64,000 nucleotides of DNA from positions 30,393 through 94,392 of the forward strand of contig JALQUB010000071.1 in NCBI GenBank assembly GCA_023268635.1, written 5' to 3'. The DNA comes from Pseudomonadales bacterium (lineage in GTDB: Bacteria > Pseudomonadota > Gammaproteobacteria > Pseudomonadales > Pseudohongiellaceae). A program made the translations under genes and the position numbers. Positions 8,642 through 17,847 of this stretch are shown one piece after another (positions within the stretch are counted from its first letter, which is position 1; every line of letters begins with the position of its first letter). A model generated the notes under the pieces. It worked only from the letters and a program-made list of their open reading frames with translations, was not told the origin of the DNA and did not search any database.

Positions 8642-11600
8642 TTAATCGACAAACAAGTCGTCGATGGAAATCTCTTTGACTGTGCCAAAGCGTTCGAGTT
8701 CCTCTGCATCGATAATTGAAAGATCGCCGACGATAGAGATGAGCTTGGCGCGGTCTTTTACATGTTCCTGCTGGAACTCGAGTAAATCTTCGAAGGTAAG
8801 AGATTGCAGCTTGGCATAACTCTCCGCCCTCGGATCATAATCAAAGCCGAGTTTTTCCCAGCTCCGAACAGAGCCGATGACTTCGCGGAAACTTAGCTTA
8901 GACGTTCGGTAGCGATTGAGTAGAGCATTAACTGTCTCTTCGAAGCGCTCTTCTGACTCCGGCATATTGTCGATGAGTTCAATAAACGCATTGAGTGCAT
9001 CAGTGGTTTTGTCGGTCTGTGTACCGATAGCGCCGAGCATCAGGTTTTCATCCTTGATCCTGCTTCCCTGCCCGTAACGTGCAGAGGCGGAATAAGCGAG
9101 TGCGCGGGCTTCACGCAGCTCTTGGAATACGACGCTCGACATGCCGCTTCCGAAATAACTTGTGTATACCGAGGCGGGTACACGATCGTCGGCATTGTAT
9201 TCTCCGTCAGCGAACTCGATGCGAACTTGCGCCTGGGCTGTCTGCTTGTCGACCACATAAACTTCATTTCCCGTGATTTCACGTGCAGTACGGAATCGAT
9301 AGGCAGGTGTTTGTTTGAGATCACTCGCGAGCGGATGATGGCGACGCACTATCTCAACAACCTGCTCTAGTGGCAGCGAGCCGGTATAGGCGAGCGTGTG
9401 CTCGTAGTTGAGCAATTCGCTAGGCAAGGACGTCAATTCGTCGAGTTGAGTTGCTTGAATTTCTTCTGTTGAGAGTGATTCCAACATTGGTGACTGTTCA
9501 CCGTAGCGGTTATAGAGATATAAGGCTTGTGCTATGGCAGGCGGTGAACTCTTCTGATCTTCGCGAGATTTGATAAGAATTGATTTGAGTTGCTCGAGAG
9601 TCGCTTCGTCTGTACTCGGCTCTTTAATGGCAGACATCATCAGCGCTAGGCTCTCTTCGAATTGTTCGTCTAGGCCAGACAAACTGAAGCCGGACGCGTT
9701 TTCTCCCGCACCGAAATTAAAGCTGCTGCCGAGTCGATACCACTCTTTTTGTAGCTCTTCATTGCTAAGGGTGTTGGTGCCGGCAACATTCATCATCGCC
9801 GCCGCCAGGCTGAGCTTGTCGTTTTCTTCGGTACCCACGTCGATACCGATGGAGAAGGTGAACAAATCATTGAGCGGATTGGGTGCATAGAATAGCTCGA
9901 CTCCATCAGCGAACTCGATGCGTCGATAATCCTTGTCGGCTTCGACGAAGACAGGCTCTATTGGATCGAATTCCATAGCCAAAATGTCGGCGGCAAAAGC
10001 CGACTGACGGGAAGGGTCAATCGTGACGGGATCTATCTGGGGTTTCTCAACAGGAGGCACGGTATGCTGTGCGTCGATCTGCTGGACCGCGACGTAATCA
10101 TCGGCAAAATATTTATTCGCCGCGGCTACAACGTCCGCTTTGGTGAGTTTCTCTAGTCGCGAAATTTCAGCATTGTAGTCTTCCCAGTCGGCGCCCTCGA
10201 TAAAGGATTGACGCATGGCGGAGACACGAGATGTATTAAATTCGAGGCTCGCTTTCTGGTTCTTTTTAAAATCATTGATGATCGCAGGGATTATCCACTC
10301 TTCAAATTCGCCTGCTTTAATGAGTTCGAGCTGGTCTAGCAGGAGTGTTTCAACCTCCGTGAGTGACTGGCCTTCTTTCGGCACACCGTAAAGAATTTGC
10401 ATGCCCGCGTCATTGAAGAATTGAGGTGAAGAGCCTGCATTGCTCACCCGTTGTTGTTGGTTCAGATTCAAATTGATCAATCCCGCCGTCGTATTGTCCA
10501 GAATCATGTCGACGAGGATGAGGGCTTCCTTATCGGGGTGTCCGTTTGGCACTGTCCGAAAGGCGATTTGTACCTGCTCTTCACCCGGATATTGCACGGT
10601 CGTGCGTTCGGCGCCTTGCAGGGGGGCTTCCTCCCAGGGTCCTACTTCGGGGACGGGTTTGGATTCCCAACGGCCAAATTTTTCGGCGATAAGCGTTATT
10701 GTCTCTTCGGTATCGATGTCGCCACTGATGAAGATACCCATATTATTAGGCACATAATAAGTATCGAAGTAGTTCTGGATATAGACTAGTGATGGGTTCT
10801 TGAGATGTTCGACAGTGCCGATAGTCGGTTGTTGACCATAGGGGTGCTTCTTAAACATCAACTCATTGAGCGCGGTGTAGAGGATGAAGCCGCGGTTATC
10901 CAACGATCGATTCTTCTCTTCATAAACAGTTTCGAGTTCCGTGTGGAAGATGCGGAACACGGGATTCACGAATCGATCAGATTCTATTTCCGCCCATTGT
11001 TTGAGTCGATTAGAGGGTAGACCCACTTTATATACCGTCTCTTCGTTGGACGTGTGTGCGTTGAGTCCCGAACCGCCCATCGCGTTATAGAGTTTGTCTA
11101 TTTCGTTGGGGACGGCGAACTGTGCTGCCTGTTGTGCGGCTTCATTAATTTCAGCGTAGATTTCTGCCCGTCGTTCGGTGTCCGTTGTGTTGAAATGTTC
11201 CTCATAGAGCGCAGTAATGCGATCGAGGTAGGGCTTTTCGGCTTCATAGTCGAGTGTGCCGAGATGCTGATTCCCCTTGAAGAGAAGGTGTTCGAGATAA
11301 TGTGCTAGGCCAGTTGCATCGGCGGGGTCATGTTTGCTTCCAGCCCTGACGGCGATCTCTGCATAGAAACGCGGCTCTTCATGATTTTCGGTGAGGTAAA
11401 CTTTTAACCCATTGTCTAGCTCGTAAATAGAGGCATGCAGTGGATCCATCGGGTCTCGTGCATCGATGCGTCGGTAGCCTAATGCTGAATCCATGTTGCT
11501 AGCTGATTGCTGCGCATCATCTACGCCAGAATTATCGGGGCTGCCACAGGCGCCCAGGATACCTGCGGTGACGATTGCAGTGAGCGATCGAACAAGTGCG

Positions 11601-11674
11601 TTTCTTGAAGACTTTTGGTTGCTGTGGGCGAAGACTGGGCGTAGGGAATGGAGAGCGGAGTCGACTAACAACAT
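8642..11674 (-). CDS. M16 family zinc metallopeptidase, lipoprotein
   Basis: A 1010-residue two-lobed insulinase-family peptidase. The lipobox LGAC with Cys43 indicates a lipoprotein. The N-terminal half carries the inverted zinc motif H125-Y-L-E-H129 and the downstream ELETVYEEKN stretch that supplies the third ligand. The second half (from about residue 590) is a related domain without HxxEH, as is normal for the inactive lobe of this family. A GAGG ribosome-binding site precedes the ATG at 11674. It probably degrades peptides in the periplasm or at the outer membrane. It is monocistronic or leads into the ABC unit, which begins 45 nt downstream. Confidence 0.92.
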   Translation of the reverse strand: MLLVDSALHSLRPVFAHSNQKSSRNALVRSLTAIVTAGILGACGSPDNSGVDDAQQSASNMDSALGYRRIDARDPMDPLHASIYELDNGLKVYLTENHEEPRFYAEIAVRAGSKHDPADATGLAHYLEHLLFKGNQHLGTLDYEAEKPYLDRITALYEEHFNTTDTERRAEIYAEINEAAQQAAQFAVPNEIDKLYNAMGGSGLNAHTSNEETVYKVGLPSNRLKQWAEIESDRFVNPVFRIFHTELETVYEEKNRSLDNRGFILYTALNELMFKKHPYGQQPTIGTVEHLKNPSLVYIQNYFDTYYVPNNMGIFISGDIDTEETITLIAEKFGRWESKPVPEVGPWEEAPLQGAERTTVQYPGEEQVQIAFRTVPNGHPDKEALILVDMILDNTTAGLINLNLNQQQRVSNAGSSPQFFNDAGMQILYGVPKEGQSLTEVETLLLDQLELIKAGEFEEWIIPAIINDFKKNQKASLEFNTSRVSAMRQSFIEGADWEDYNAEISRLEKLTKADVVAAANKYFADDYVAVQQIDAQHTVPPVEKPQIDPVTIDPSRQSAFAADILAMEFDPIEPVFVEADKDYRRIEFADGVELFYAPNPLNDLFTFSIGIDVGTEENDKLSLAAAMMNVAGTNTLSNEELQKEWYRLGSSFNFGAGENASGFSLSGLDEQFEESLALMMSAIKEPSTDEATLEQLKSILIKSREDQKSSPPAIAQALYLYNRYGEQSPMLESLSTEEIQATQLDELTSLPSELLNYEHTLAYTGSLPLEQVVEIVRRHHPLASDLKQTPAYRFRTAREITGNEVYVVDKQTAQAQVRIEFADGEYNADDRVPASVYTSYFGSGMSSVVFQELREARALAYSASARYGQGSRIKDENLMLGAIGTQTDKTTDALNAFIELIDNMPESEERFEETVNALLNRYRTSKLSFREVIGSVRSWEKLGFDYDPRAESYAKLQSLTFEDLLEFQQEHVKDRAKLISIVGDLSIIDAEELERFGTVKEISIDDLFVD

Positions 11675-11976
11675 GGATATTGACCTCGTTGATCCTTGAG
11701 CGAATTAGGGTGCTCGCCGGCTGCGAGCTAGGGCGTTAAATGTAGGACATTCGTGCCGGAAATGTAAGTCATCCACCGTCGAAGCGATAAATCACGCGGT
11801 GCAGACAGTAACATAATGATATTTAGTGGTTTTTATAATTGGTGACTTAGAGTGACAGCGCGTTAAAAACGCGAAGGGAAACGCACGGTCGTGCGTATAC
11901 TTACTGTTTAGAGTCGCCCCGGCTAAGTCGATAGTTTGGGAGCAGTTTTTGGGTGGGGCCGAAGGTACGCGTCGAT
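11675..11976. promoter_or_regulatory. Divergent intergenic region with two stem-loops
   Basis: About 300 bp between the divergent M16 and TolC-like genes, so it must hold promoters for both. A TATAAT hexamer lies at 11834-11839 (plus), without a convincing -35 box. Two perfect short stem-loops follow: CGCGTT/AACGCG at 11859-11873 and ACGCAC/GTGCGT at 11881-11896, directly followed by TATACT (11896-11901). The stem-loops could be operators or 5' leader structures of the efflux operon. No known operator was recognised. Confidence 0.4.
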
Positions 11977-13704
11977 ATGCGGGATTACAGTACAGCGCTA
12001 AATTCGAGAAGTCGATTGCCGAATTGGCTGATGGTCGTATTATCAGGAGTCATGGTCTCTTCTTGCACTAATACTGCCTATCAGGACAGGGCGGATTTGC
12101 AGAGCTATGGAGCGATCCAAGCCAAATCCTCTTTGGTGCCCGGCATGACCGAGCAGATTTTCATCGAAGACGATGAACTCGTGGATTTGTCTGAATTAGC
12201 GATAAATCAGGAAACTTTCGATTTCTTAGCCCTCGAAGCAAGCAGTGAACTTGGTGCTCGTATCGTTGGGCTTGGCGCTGCTCTCGATCTTGCCTTCGCG
12301 CACAACGACGATTATCAAGCCCAGAAAGAGCGCCTCTATCTTGAGGCGCTATCCCTCACCCTCGATCGCTATCGTTTCACGCCCATTTTCAATGCGGGTG
12401 GCGGCGCAGCGTATCAGTGGGACAGTCGTGATCAGTTCGTTGCCGACATGCAGGAACTGACCGGTATGAGCGAGCAGATTCCAGTCACACGCGCTGAATC
12501 CATCACGGCACAGACGGGCTTGGGTGCGCGCTATATTCTCCGCAGCGGTGGTGAGATAGCCCTCAATCTGACGAATAATTTCACGCGATTCCTCACCGGT
12601 GATGTGAGAGAGGCGAGCGGTGGCGCCTTGATAGGTTCTTTCACGCAACCATTGCTACGCGGTGCGGGCTCGGCAGTCGCTGCTGAATCATTGATGCAAG
12701 CCGAAAGGGATTTGCTCTATCGGCTGCGCGAATTTACACGGTTTCGCAAACTGTTCGCAGTGCGAGTTGCCTCGGAATACTATTCAGTATTGTTGAATCG
12801 CGAAGCGGTGATCAATAACTACGCCGGTCTCAATGCAAACAATCTGTCGCTTGAACGAGAGCAGGCATTTCAAGCCGAGGGCCTTAGGACTCTGCTGCAA
12901 GTGGGTCGATTAGAACAGTCCTCTTTACAGTTAGATTTACGCTGGACGACGTCGATCACTCGTTACAAGCGGTCACTCGATAATTTCAAACTGCTGTTAG
13001 GACTCTCTGCCGACGATAATATCGTCCTAAACCCTGCTGAGATGACATTGATCGCAGACTCGGGCATGGCGAGCCCTGATATGAGTCTGGATGATGCGGT
13101 TTCGATGGCCTTACAGACGAGACTTGATCTCTATACGCAATTAGATCTCGTGCAAGATGCTGCACGCAAAATCCGTGTCGCCGCCAGCGCCTTGCGTCCG
13201 GGGGTTGACCTAACAGTCGCTGTGTCAGTACCGGATAGCGGCAATAACACGCTGGGCGAACTCGACTTCGAAGACGCGGTTTATGGCGCGGGGCTCGATT
13301 TCGATTTGGGCTTGGATCGACGCGTTGAGCGTAATGACTATCGGCGGACATTGATTAATTATGAAGCCGCTAGGCGTGCTTACTTACTCGCAGCCGATAA
13401 TGTGAAGCTAGACGTGATAGATGCATGGCGTCGCATGACTGAGGCGCGTAAGAGTTATGACATCAATCTAACGAGTGTGAGTATCAATGAACGCCGAGTA
13501 GAGGAGGCGGAGCTACGTGCCGAATTAGGATTGGGAAATATTCAAGACACAGTGGACTCGCAGAACGATTTAACAGCGGCGAGAACAGAACTGACGAGGT
13601 CGATCGTCAATCATAATATTGCCAAGCTGGAATTTTGGCGCGACGTGGGCTTGCTCTATGTCCGCGATGACGGTAGCTGGGAAGAAGGTGTAGCAGAAAA
13701 TTAA
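11977..13704 (+). CDS. TolC-family outer membrane efflux lipoprotein
   Basis: Outer-membrane channel component of a tripartite efflux pump. From the ATG at 11977 the protein has 575 residues and a lipoprotein signal ending VSSC (Cys30), as in OprM-type channels; a GTG at 11953 would add eight residues. The long helical body contains two repeated coiled-coil halves and ends with the pattern typical of the family (LGNIQDTVDSQNDLTAARTE). It heads a plus-strand operon with the HlyD-like adaptor 40 nt downstream and the MacB-like ATPase and permease. Confidence 0.85.
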   Translation: MRDYSTALNSRSRLPNWLMVVLSGVMVSSCTNTAYQDRADLQSYGAIQAKSSLVPGMTEQIFIEDDELVDLSELAINQETFDFLALEASSELGARIVGLGAALDLAFAHNDDYQAQKERLYLEALSLTLDRYRFTPIFNAGGGAAYQWDSRDQFVADMQELTGMSEQIPVTRAESITAQTGLGARYILRSGGEIALNLTNNFTRFLTGDVREASGGALIGSFTQPLLRGAGSAVAAESLMQAERDLLYRLREFTRFRKLFAVRVASEYYSVLLNREAVINNYAGLNANNLSLEREQAFQAEGLRTLLQVGRLEQSSLQLDLRWTTSITRYKRSLDNFKLLLGLSADDNIVLNPAEMTLIADSGMASPDMSLDDAVSMALQTRLDLYTQLDLVQDAARKIRVAASALRPGVDLTVAVSVPDSGNNTLGELDFEDAVYGAGLDFDLGLDRRVERNDYRRTLINYEAARRAYLLAADNVKLDVIDAWRRMTEARKSYDINLTSVSINERRVEEAELRAELGLGNIQDTVDSQNDLTAARTELTRSIVNHNIAKLEFWRDVGLLYVRDDGSWEEGVAEN

Positions 13705-13744
13705 ATTGTGGCAATGCTGGCACGACAATCGGAGGCCAACTGCA

Positions 13745-15808
13745 ATGGATGGTGAATCAGAAAATAAAATGAGCTTAAACTTTGACGCTTTATTGCAAAA
13801 GTTGCCGGAGCCAGTTCGACAGAGGGTGCAGGGGTTACTTGCTCGCTGGAGAGCGGCAAGCCTACGCACTCAACGGATGATAGCGGCGGCGGCGCTGTTG
13901 GTGATCACCTTCCTGCTCACTATAGGGGGCGATGAACAAGCTGCCAATACGATTACTTTTGCGGCTGTCCGTGGAGATTTGGAAATCACCGTACTTGAAG
14001 GCGGTGCGCTGGAAGCGACTCAGTCTCAGGAGATCAGGTCTCAAATCAAGGGCCGTGAGGGCGTTAAAATTTTATCCATCGTCGATGAGGGATATCGCGT
14101 CACACCGGAAGATGTCGGGAGCGGGCTTGTGCTCGTCGAGCTAGACACAGCTGCATTAATCGATGAGCAACTCAATCAAGAGATTGCAGTTGAAACTGCA
14201 GAAGCAAGTTATATTGAGCGGCGCGCACAATATGAAATTCAGTTAAATCAGAATGCGAGTGACTTGAATGATGCCCGACAGGCAATGCGCTTCGCTCGAT
14301 TGGATTTTGAAAAATTTTTAGGCGGTGCATTGGTCGAGGATATCTTAAATCAATTGGAAATCGATGAGCGTCTAGCGCGTGCCGAAGAGGCTGACCGACG
14401 AGCTGCTGAAGCTAATACTGTTGTTGAACGGCCACGAGCAATCAGCGTTGCTCCATCGACGCCGACACCGTCTACAGATGCTGCCCCCGAGCTTGATATC
14501 GAGTCGCTCCCGCCTCAAGTCCAAGAACGAGTTCGCACAGCGATTGCTGAGAATGGCGGCGTCATGCCTCCTGAAATGCTTGAACGGATGCGACGGTTTG
14601 GTTCAGGTGATAGGCGCCCTCCGCGTCGCGAAGATGCCGAACCGGCAACGTTGACTCTTTCCGATAACGCCCCGAACGCAGAGTTAAGTACCGAAGCTAA
14701 TCTGCTAATGGATGCTAGCTATATGTCTATTCGGGATACTTTGGACTTTAGCCAATATGCAGATCTCGCATTGCTCGAGGATGGGGAGGCGAAGCAGGAT
14801 TTACGTTCTCTACAAGATGAGCTTCAAGTTGCCAAAGAAGAATTATTATTGGCGCAAGATCGAGCTGAAGGACAGCGACGATTAGAGCAACGTGGATTTA
14901 TCACGCCGACTGAGCTCGAGGCTGAGGAGCTTAATCTAAATAAAGCCAATAATAAAATGCAGCAGAAAGAAACTGCGCTGAAGCTTTATATCCAATACAC
15001 ATTTCCGAAAGATGCCGAGCAAAAACTCTCTGATTTCGAGAACGCAGTAATGAGCTACCAAAGGCAGGTTAAAGAAAATATAGCCGAGCAAGCGCAAGAG
15101 GAGGCTCAGTTCAGTTCGGCCCAACGTAAATTTAATCTGGAAAAGGTGAAGCTCGCCGATGTGAATCAGCAGATAGAATTTGCGACCATCCGTGCGCAAC
15201 GTCCAGGCCTGGTTGTGTACGGTGGAGCCAATCAGAATCGCAATCGATTCCGGGGCAGTAATCAGGAAGCGATTCAAGAAGGAGCGACTGTAAGTGAACG
15301 ACAAGCAATCCTCACTATCCCCGACCTCAGGCAGATGGCAGTTAAGGTAAACATTCATGAATCCGCGGTGCAGCGAGTTGCTGTAGGGCAACGCGTTAGA
15401 GTAGCAGTAGATGCTTTCCCGGATAATCCCCTGACTGGTGTGGTAACCCGTGTAGCCGTCGTCGCCGATTCGGCGAATTCATTCGCAAATCCGGATCTCA
15501 AGGTTTATCCGACTACCATTCAAATTGATGGCAGTCACGAATGGCTGCGACCCGGCATGAGCGCGGAAGTCGAGATCATCGTCGATCGCTTGTCGGACGT
15601 AGTTTTCGTCCCCGTGCAGGCGGTGACCTATTTCAATGATCGAAGAGTCGTCTATGTCGCCGGCCGCGGAGTCCCCGAACGCCGAGAAATCGAAGTCGGC
15701 GCATTTTCCGACTCGTATATCGAAGTAGTGAGTGGTCTCTCGGAGGGGGAGGAGGTGTTACTGCTCCCACCGCAGCAGGGACAAGGCTCGACCAGTACCG
15801 ATGCCTAA
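13745..15808 (+). CDS. HlyD/MacA-like periplasmic adaptor with a long Pro/Arg-rich insert
   Basis: Membrane-fusion protein linking the MacB-like inner-membrane pump to the TolC-like channel. From the ATG at 13745, preceded by GGAGG at 13731-13735, it has 687 residues, well above the 350-450 usual for the family. One membrane segment (about 45-61) is followed by a lipoyl-type half, a long coiled coil, and C-terminal beta-barrel domains (VVYGGANQNRNRF, WLRPGMSAEVEI, VPVQAVTYFNDRRVVYV). The extra length includes a Pro- and charge-rich segment at about 225-315 that splits the coiled-coil region. The last 8 nt overlap the ATPase gene. Confidence 0.88.
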   Translation: MDGESENKMSLNFDALLQKLPEPVRQRVQGLLARWRAASLRTQRMIAAAALLVITFLLTIGGDEQAANTITFAAVRGDLEITVLEGGALEATQSQEIRSQIKGREGVKILSIVDEGYRVTPEDVGSGLVLVELDTAALIDEQLNQEIAVETAEASYIERRAQYEIQLNQNASDLNDARQAMRFARLDFEKFLGGALVEDILNQLEIDERLARAEEADRRAAEANTVVERPRAISVAPSTPTPSTDAAPELDIESLPPQVQERVRTAIAENGGVMPPEMLERMRRFGSGDRRPPRREDAEPATLTLSDNAPNAELSTEANLLMDASYMSIRDTLDFSQYADLALLEDGEAKQDLRSLQDELQVAKEELLLAQDRAEGQRRLEQRGFITPTELEAEELNLNKANNKMQQKETALKLYIQYTFPKDAEQKLSDFENAVMSYQRQVKENIAEQAQEEAQFSSAQRKFNLEKVKLADVNQQIEFATIRAQRPGLVVYGGANQNRNRFRGSNQEAIQEGATVSERQAILTIPDLRQMAVKVNIHESAVQRVAVGQRVRVAVDAFPDNPLTGVVTRVAVVADSANSFANPDLKVYPTTIQIDGSHEWLRPGMSAEVEIIVDRLSDVVFVPVQAVTYFNDRRVVYVAGRGVPERREIEVGAFSDSYIEVVSGLSEGEEVLLLPPQQGQGSTSTDA

Positions 15809-16535
15809 TCCTCTCATCGACAAACAGTTTGTGCGCGGCGTACCGTCGACTGAGTGCGTCGCGAGTCTTAATAATATCCGCAAGACGTATACGATGGGTG
15901 CGCTCTCGGTCGAGGTATTGCACGGCATTAGCCTCGACTTTATGAAGGGTGATTACGTTAGCATCATGGGGCCATCGGGCTGTGGCAAATCAACACTGAT
16001 GAATATTCTCGGCTGTCTCGATCAGCCGACTTCGGGAAGCTATTTTCTCGGCGATGATGATACCTCAAAGATGGCGGACGATGAGTTATCTGGAGTGCGT
16101 GGTGCGCGGCTCGGATTCATATTCCAGTCTTATAACCTTATTCAGCAACTTAATGTGCTCGAAAATATCGAGATGCCGTTGTTCTATCAGGGTTACCCAG
16201 AAGAGGAGAGTCACGAGATAGCCATGGCGCTCGCGACGCGAGTGGGCTTGGATTCGCGTGTGCATCACAAACCCTTCGAACTGTCTGGCGGCCAACAACA
16301 ACGCGTTGCCATCGCTAGGGCATTAGCCGTCGATCCTCTAATTATCTTGGCCGACGAACCGACCGGAAATCTCGATTCGAAATCGGGGGCAGAAATTCTA
16401 GATTTATTCGACGAGCTGCACGATCAAGGGAAGACGCTCATCATGGTGACGCACTCCGATGAACTCGCTGAGCGTTCTGCGCGTTGGGTGAGGCTCCGTG
16501 ATGGCCTAGTAGAATTGGACGAACGCCGTGGTTGA
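15801..16535 (+). CDS. MacB/LolD-like ABC ATPase
   Basis: A 244-residue ATPase of the MacB/LolD/FtsE class. Motifs: Walker [11 protein letters not shown]-loop FQSYNLI, signature LSGGQQQR, Walker [14 protein letters not shown] and H-loop VTHS. The ATG at 15801 overlaps the adaptor stop by 8 nt; the longer in-frame extension lies within the adaptor and is rejected. It works with the permease encoded next, with which it again overlaps by 8 nt, to drive the tripartite pump or extract a substrate from the inner membrane. Confidence 0.92.
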   Translation: MPNPLIDKQFVRGVPSTECVASLNNIRKTYTMGALSVEVLHGISLDFMKGDYVSIMGPSGCGKSTLMNILGCLDQPTSGSYFLGDDDTSKMADDELSGVRGARLGFIFQSYNLIQQLNVLENIEMPLFYQGYPEEESHEIAMALATRVGLDSRVHHKPFELSGGQQQRVAIARALAVDPLIILADEPTGNLDSKSGAEILDLFDELHDQGKTLIMVTHSDELAERSARWVRLRDGLVELDERRG

Positions 16536-17847
16536 TGCGAGACGAGTAAACAATGGCTTCACCGCCACTCGATTTAAGAAGATCACGCAGGTCGGTGTTA
16601 AGAGCATCTACTCGCATGGTTTGCGGTCGCTGCTTACGGTGCTCGGTATCGTCATCGGCGTCGCCGCGGTTATCGCGATGCTGGCGGTGAGTGAGGGCGC
16701 GAGTTATGAGGCGCAGCGCCAGTTCCGTGATCTCGGGGCGAGCAATATCCTGCTTAAGAGCGTTAAACCAGCCGAAGTCGAAGAATCGAGCAATCGAGGG
16801 TTTGGTCCTCCTCAAGCGATTGTCTACGGTCTTACGCTGGCGGATATCACGATCGTGCGCGACACGATTCCCGGCATCAGCAATGTGATCGCCTCGCGTA
16901 TCGTGAAAAAAAATTTGTGGAATAGGGGAATTAGTATGAATTCGGATGTGGTCGGCACCGCAGTCGATTACCCGGGTTCGCGTAATTACAATCTCCGAGC
17001 AGGGCGTTTCTTCAGCGAAGCAGAAGTGCGTGACCATGCGAATGTGATCGTGTTGAGTGATGAAGTCGCCCGCAAATTATTCCCCATCGACAACCCCTTG
17101 GGGCAGTCTGTCCGCATCGACAGCGATTATTACAATATCGTCGGCATAATGGAGGCGGAAGGGTTCTCTAATCTAGGGCAGAATCAGGCGGGGAGTTCGA
17201 ATGCAGCTCCGAGTCGAGTTTTCATCCCATTCACTTCATCGAAGTCGCGTTTCGGAGAAACAACGACTCGACAGACTGCGGGCGGCATGGAATCCGAAAC
17301 GGTGGAACTCCACGAAGCGATTATTCAGGTTTCCTCTCAAGAGCAAGTGATTCAAGTCGGAGAAGTCATCGAAAGCATTCTCGAGCGCCGCCACAAACAG
17401 GTGGACTACGCTATCGAAGTGCCGCTCGCGTTATTGCGGCAGGCGGAAGAGAGTGCACTGCGTGATCAAATTGTGGCGGGTGCAATCGCTGGGATTTCCT
17501 TGCTCGTAGGCGGCATTGGCATCATGAATATAATGCTCGCGAGCGTTACCGAGCGGACGCGGGAAATCGGCATCCGTCGCGCATTGGGAGCGAAGAAACG
17601 AGACATTATTCTCCAATTCCTCATAGAAGCGGTTATCTTGTCTGGCGTCGGAGGCTTGATAGGTGTCGTCCTAGGCATCATTATTCCCTTTATCATTTCG
17701 GCGTTGTGGGGCATGACGACGATTGTCACCCCGACGGCGCCGATACTCGCATTTACAATCTCGGCACTTATTGGCGTCATTTTTGGAATCTACCCGTCGA
17801 TGCGCGCAGCCGATATGGATCCCGTGGAGGCGTTGCGACATGAGTAA
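16528..17847 (+). CDS. MacB/FtsX-type ABC permease
   Basis: A 439-residue inner-membrane permease with MacB topology: one N-terminal membrane segment (about 30-50), a large periplasmic domain (about 60-300), and three C-terminal segments in the FtsX domain containing the family motif TERTREIGIRRALGAKKRDI. The start is a GTG at 16528 overlapping the ATPase stop by 8 nt. MacB-type transporters act as mechanotransducers coupling ATP hydrolysis to expulsion of periplasmic substrates through TolC. Its last 8 nt overlap the start of the amidase gene. Confidence 0.92.
   Translation: MVDARRVNNGFTATRFKKITQVGVKSIYSHGLRSLLTVLGIVIGVAAVIAMLAVSEGASYEAQRQFRDLGASNILLKSVKPAEVEESSNRGFGPPQAIVYGLTLADITIVRDTIPGISNVIASRIVKKNLWNRGISMNSDVVGTAVDYPGSRNYNLRAGRFFSEAEVRDHANVIVLSDEVARKLFPIDNPLGQSVRIDSDYYNIVGIMEAEGFSNLGQNQAGSSNAAPSRVFIPFTSSKSRFGETTTRQTAGGMESETVELHEAIIQVSSQEQVIQVGEVIESILERRHKQVDYAIEVPLALLRQAEESALRDQIVAGAIAGISLLVGGIGIMNIMLASVTERTREIGIRRALGAKKRDIILQFLIEAVILSGVGGLIGVVLGIIIPFIISALWGMTTIVTPTAPILAFTISALIGVIFGIYPSMRAADMDPVEALRHE

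Noticed and set aside
15732..15800. Upstream start for the MacB-like ATPase
   Set aside because: The extra residues are basic, non-conserved and lie inside the adaptor gene; the ATG at 15801 fits the 8-nt overlap pattern of the operon.
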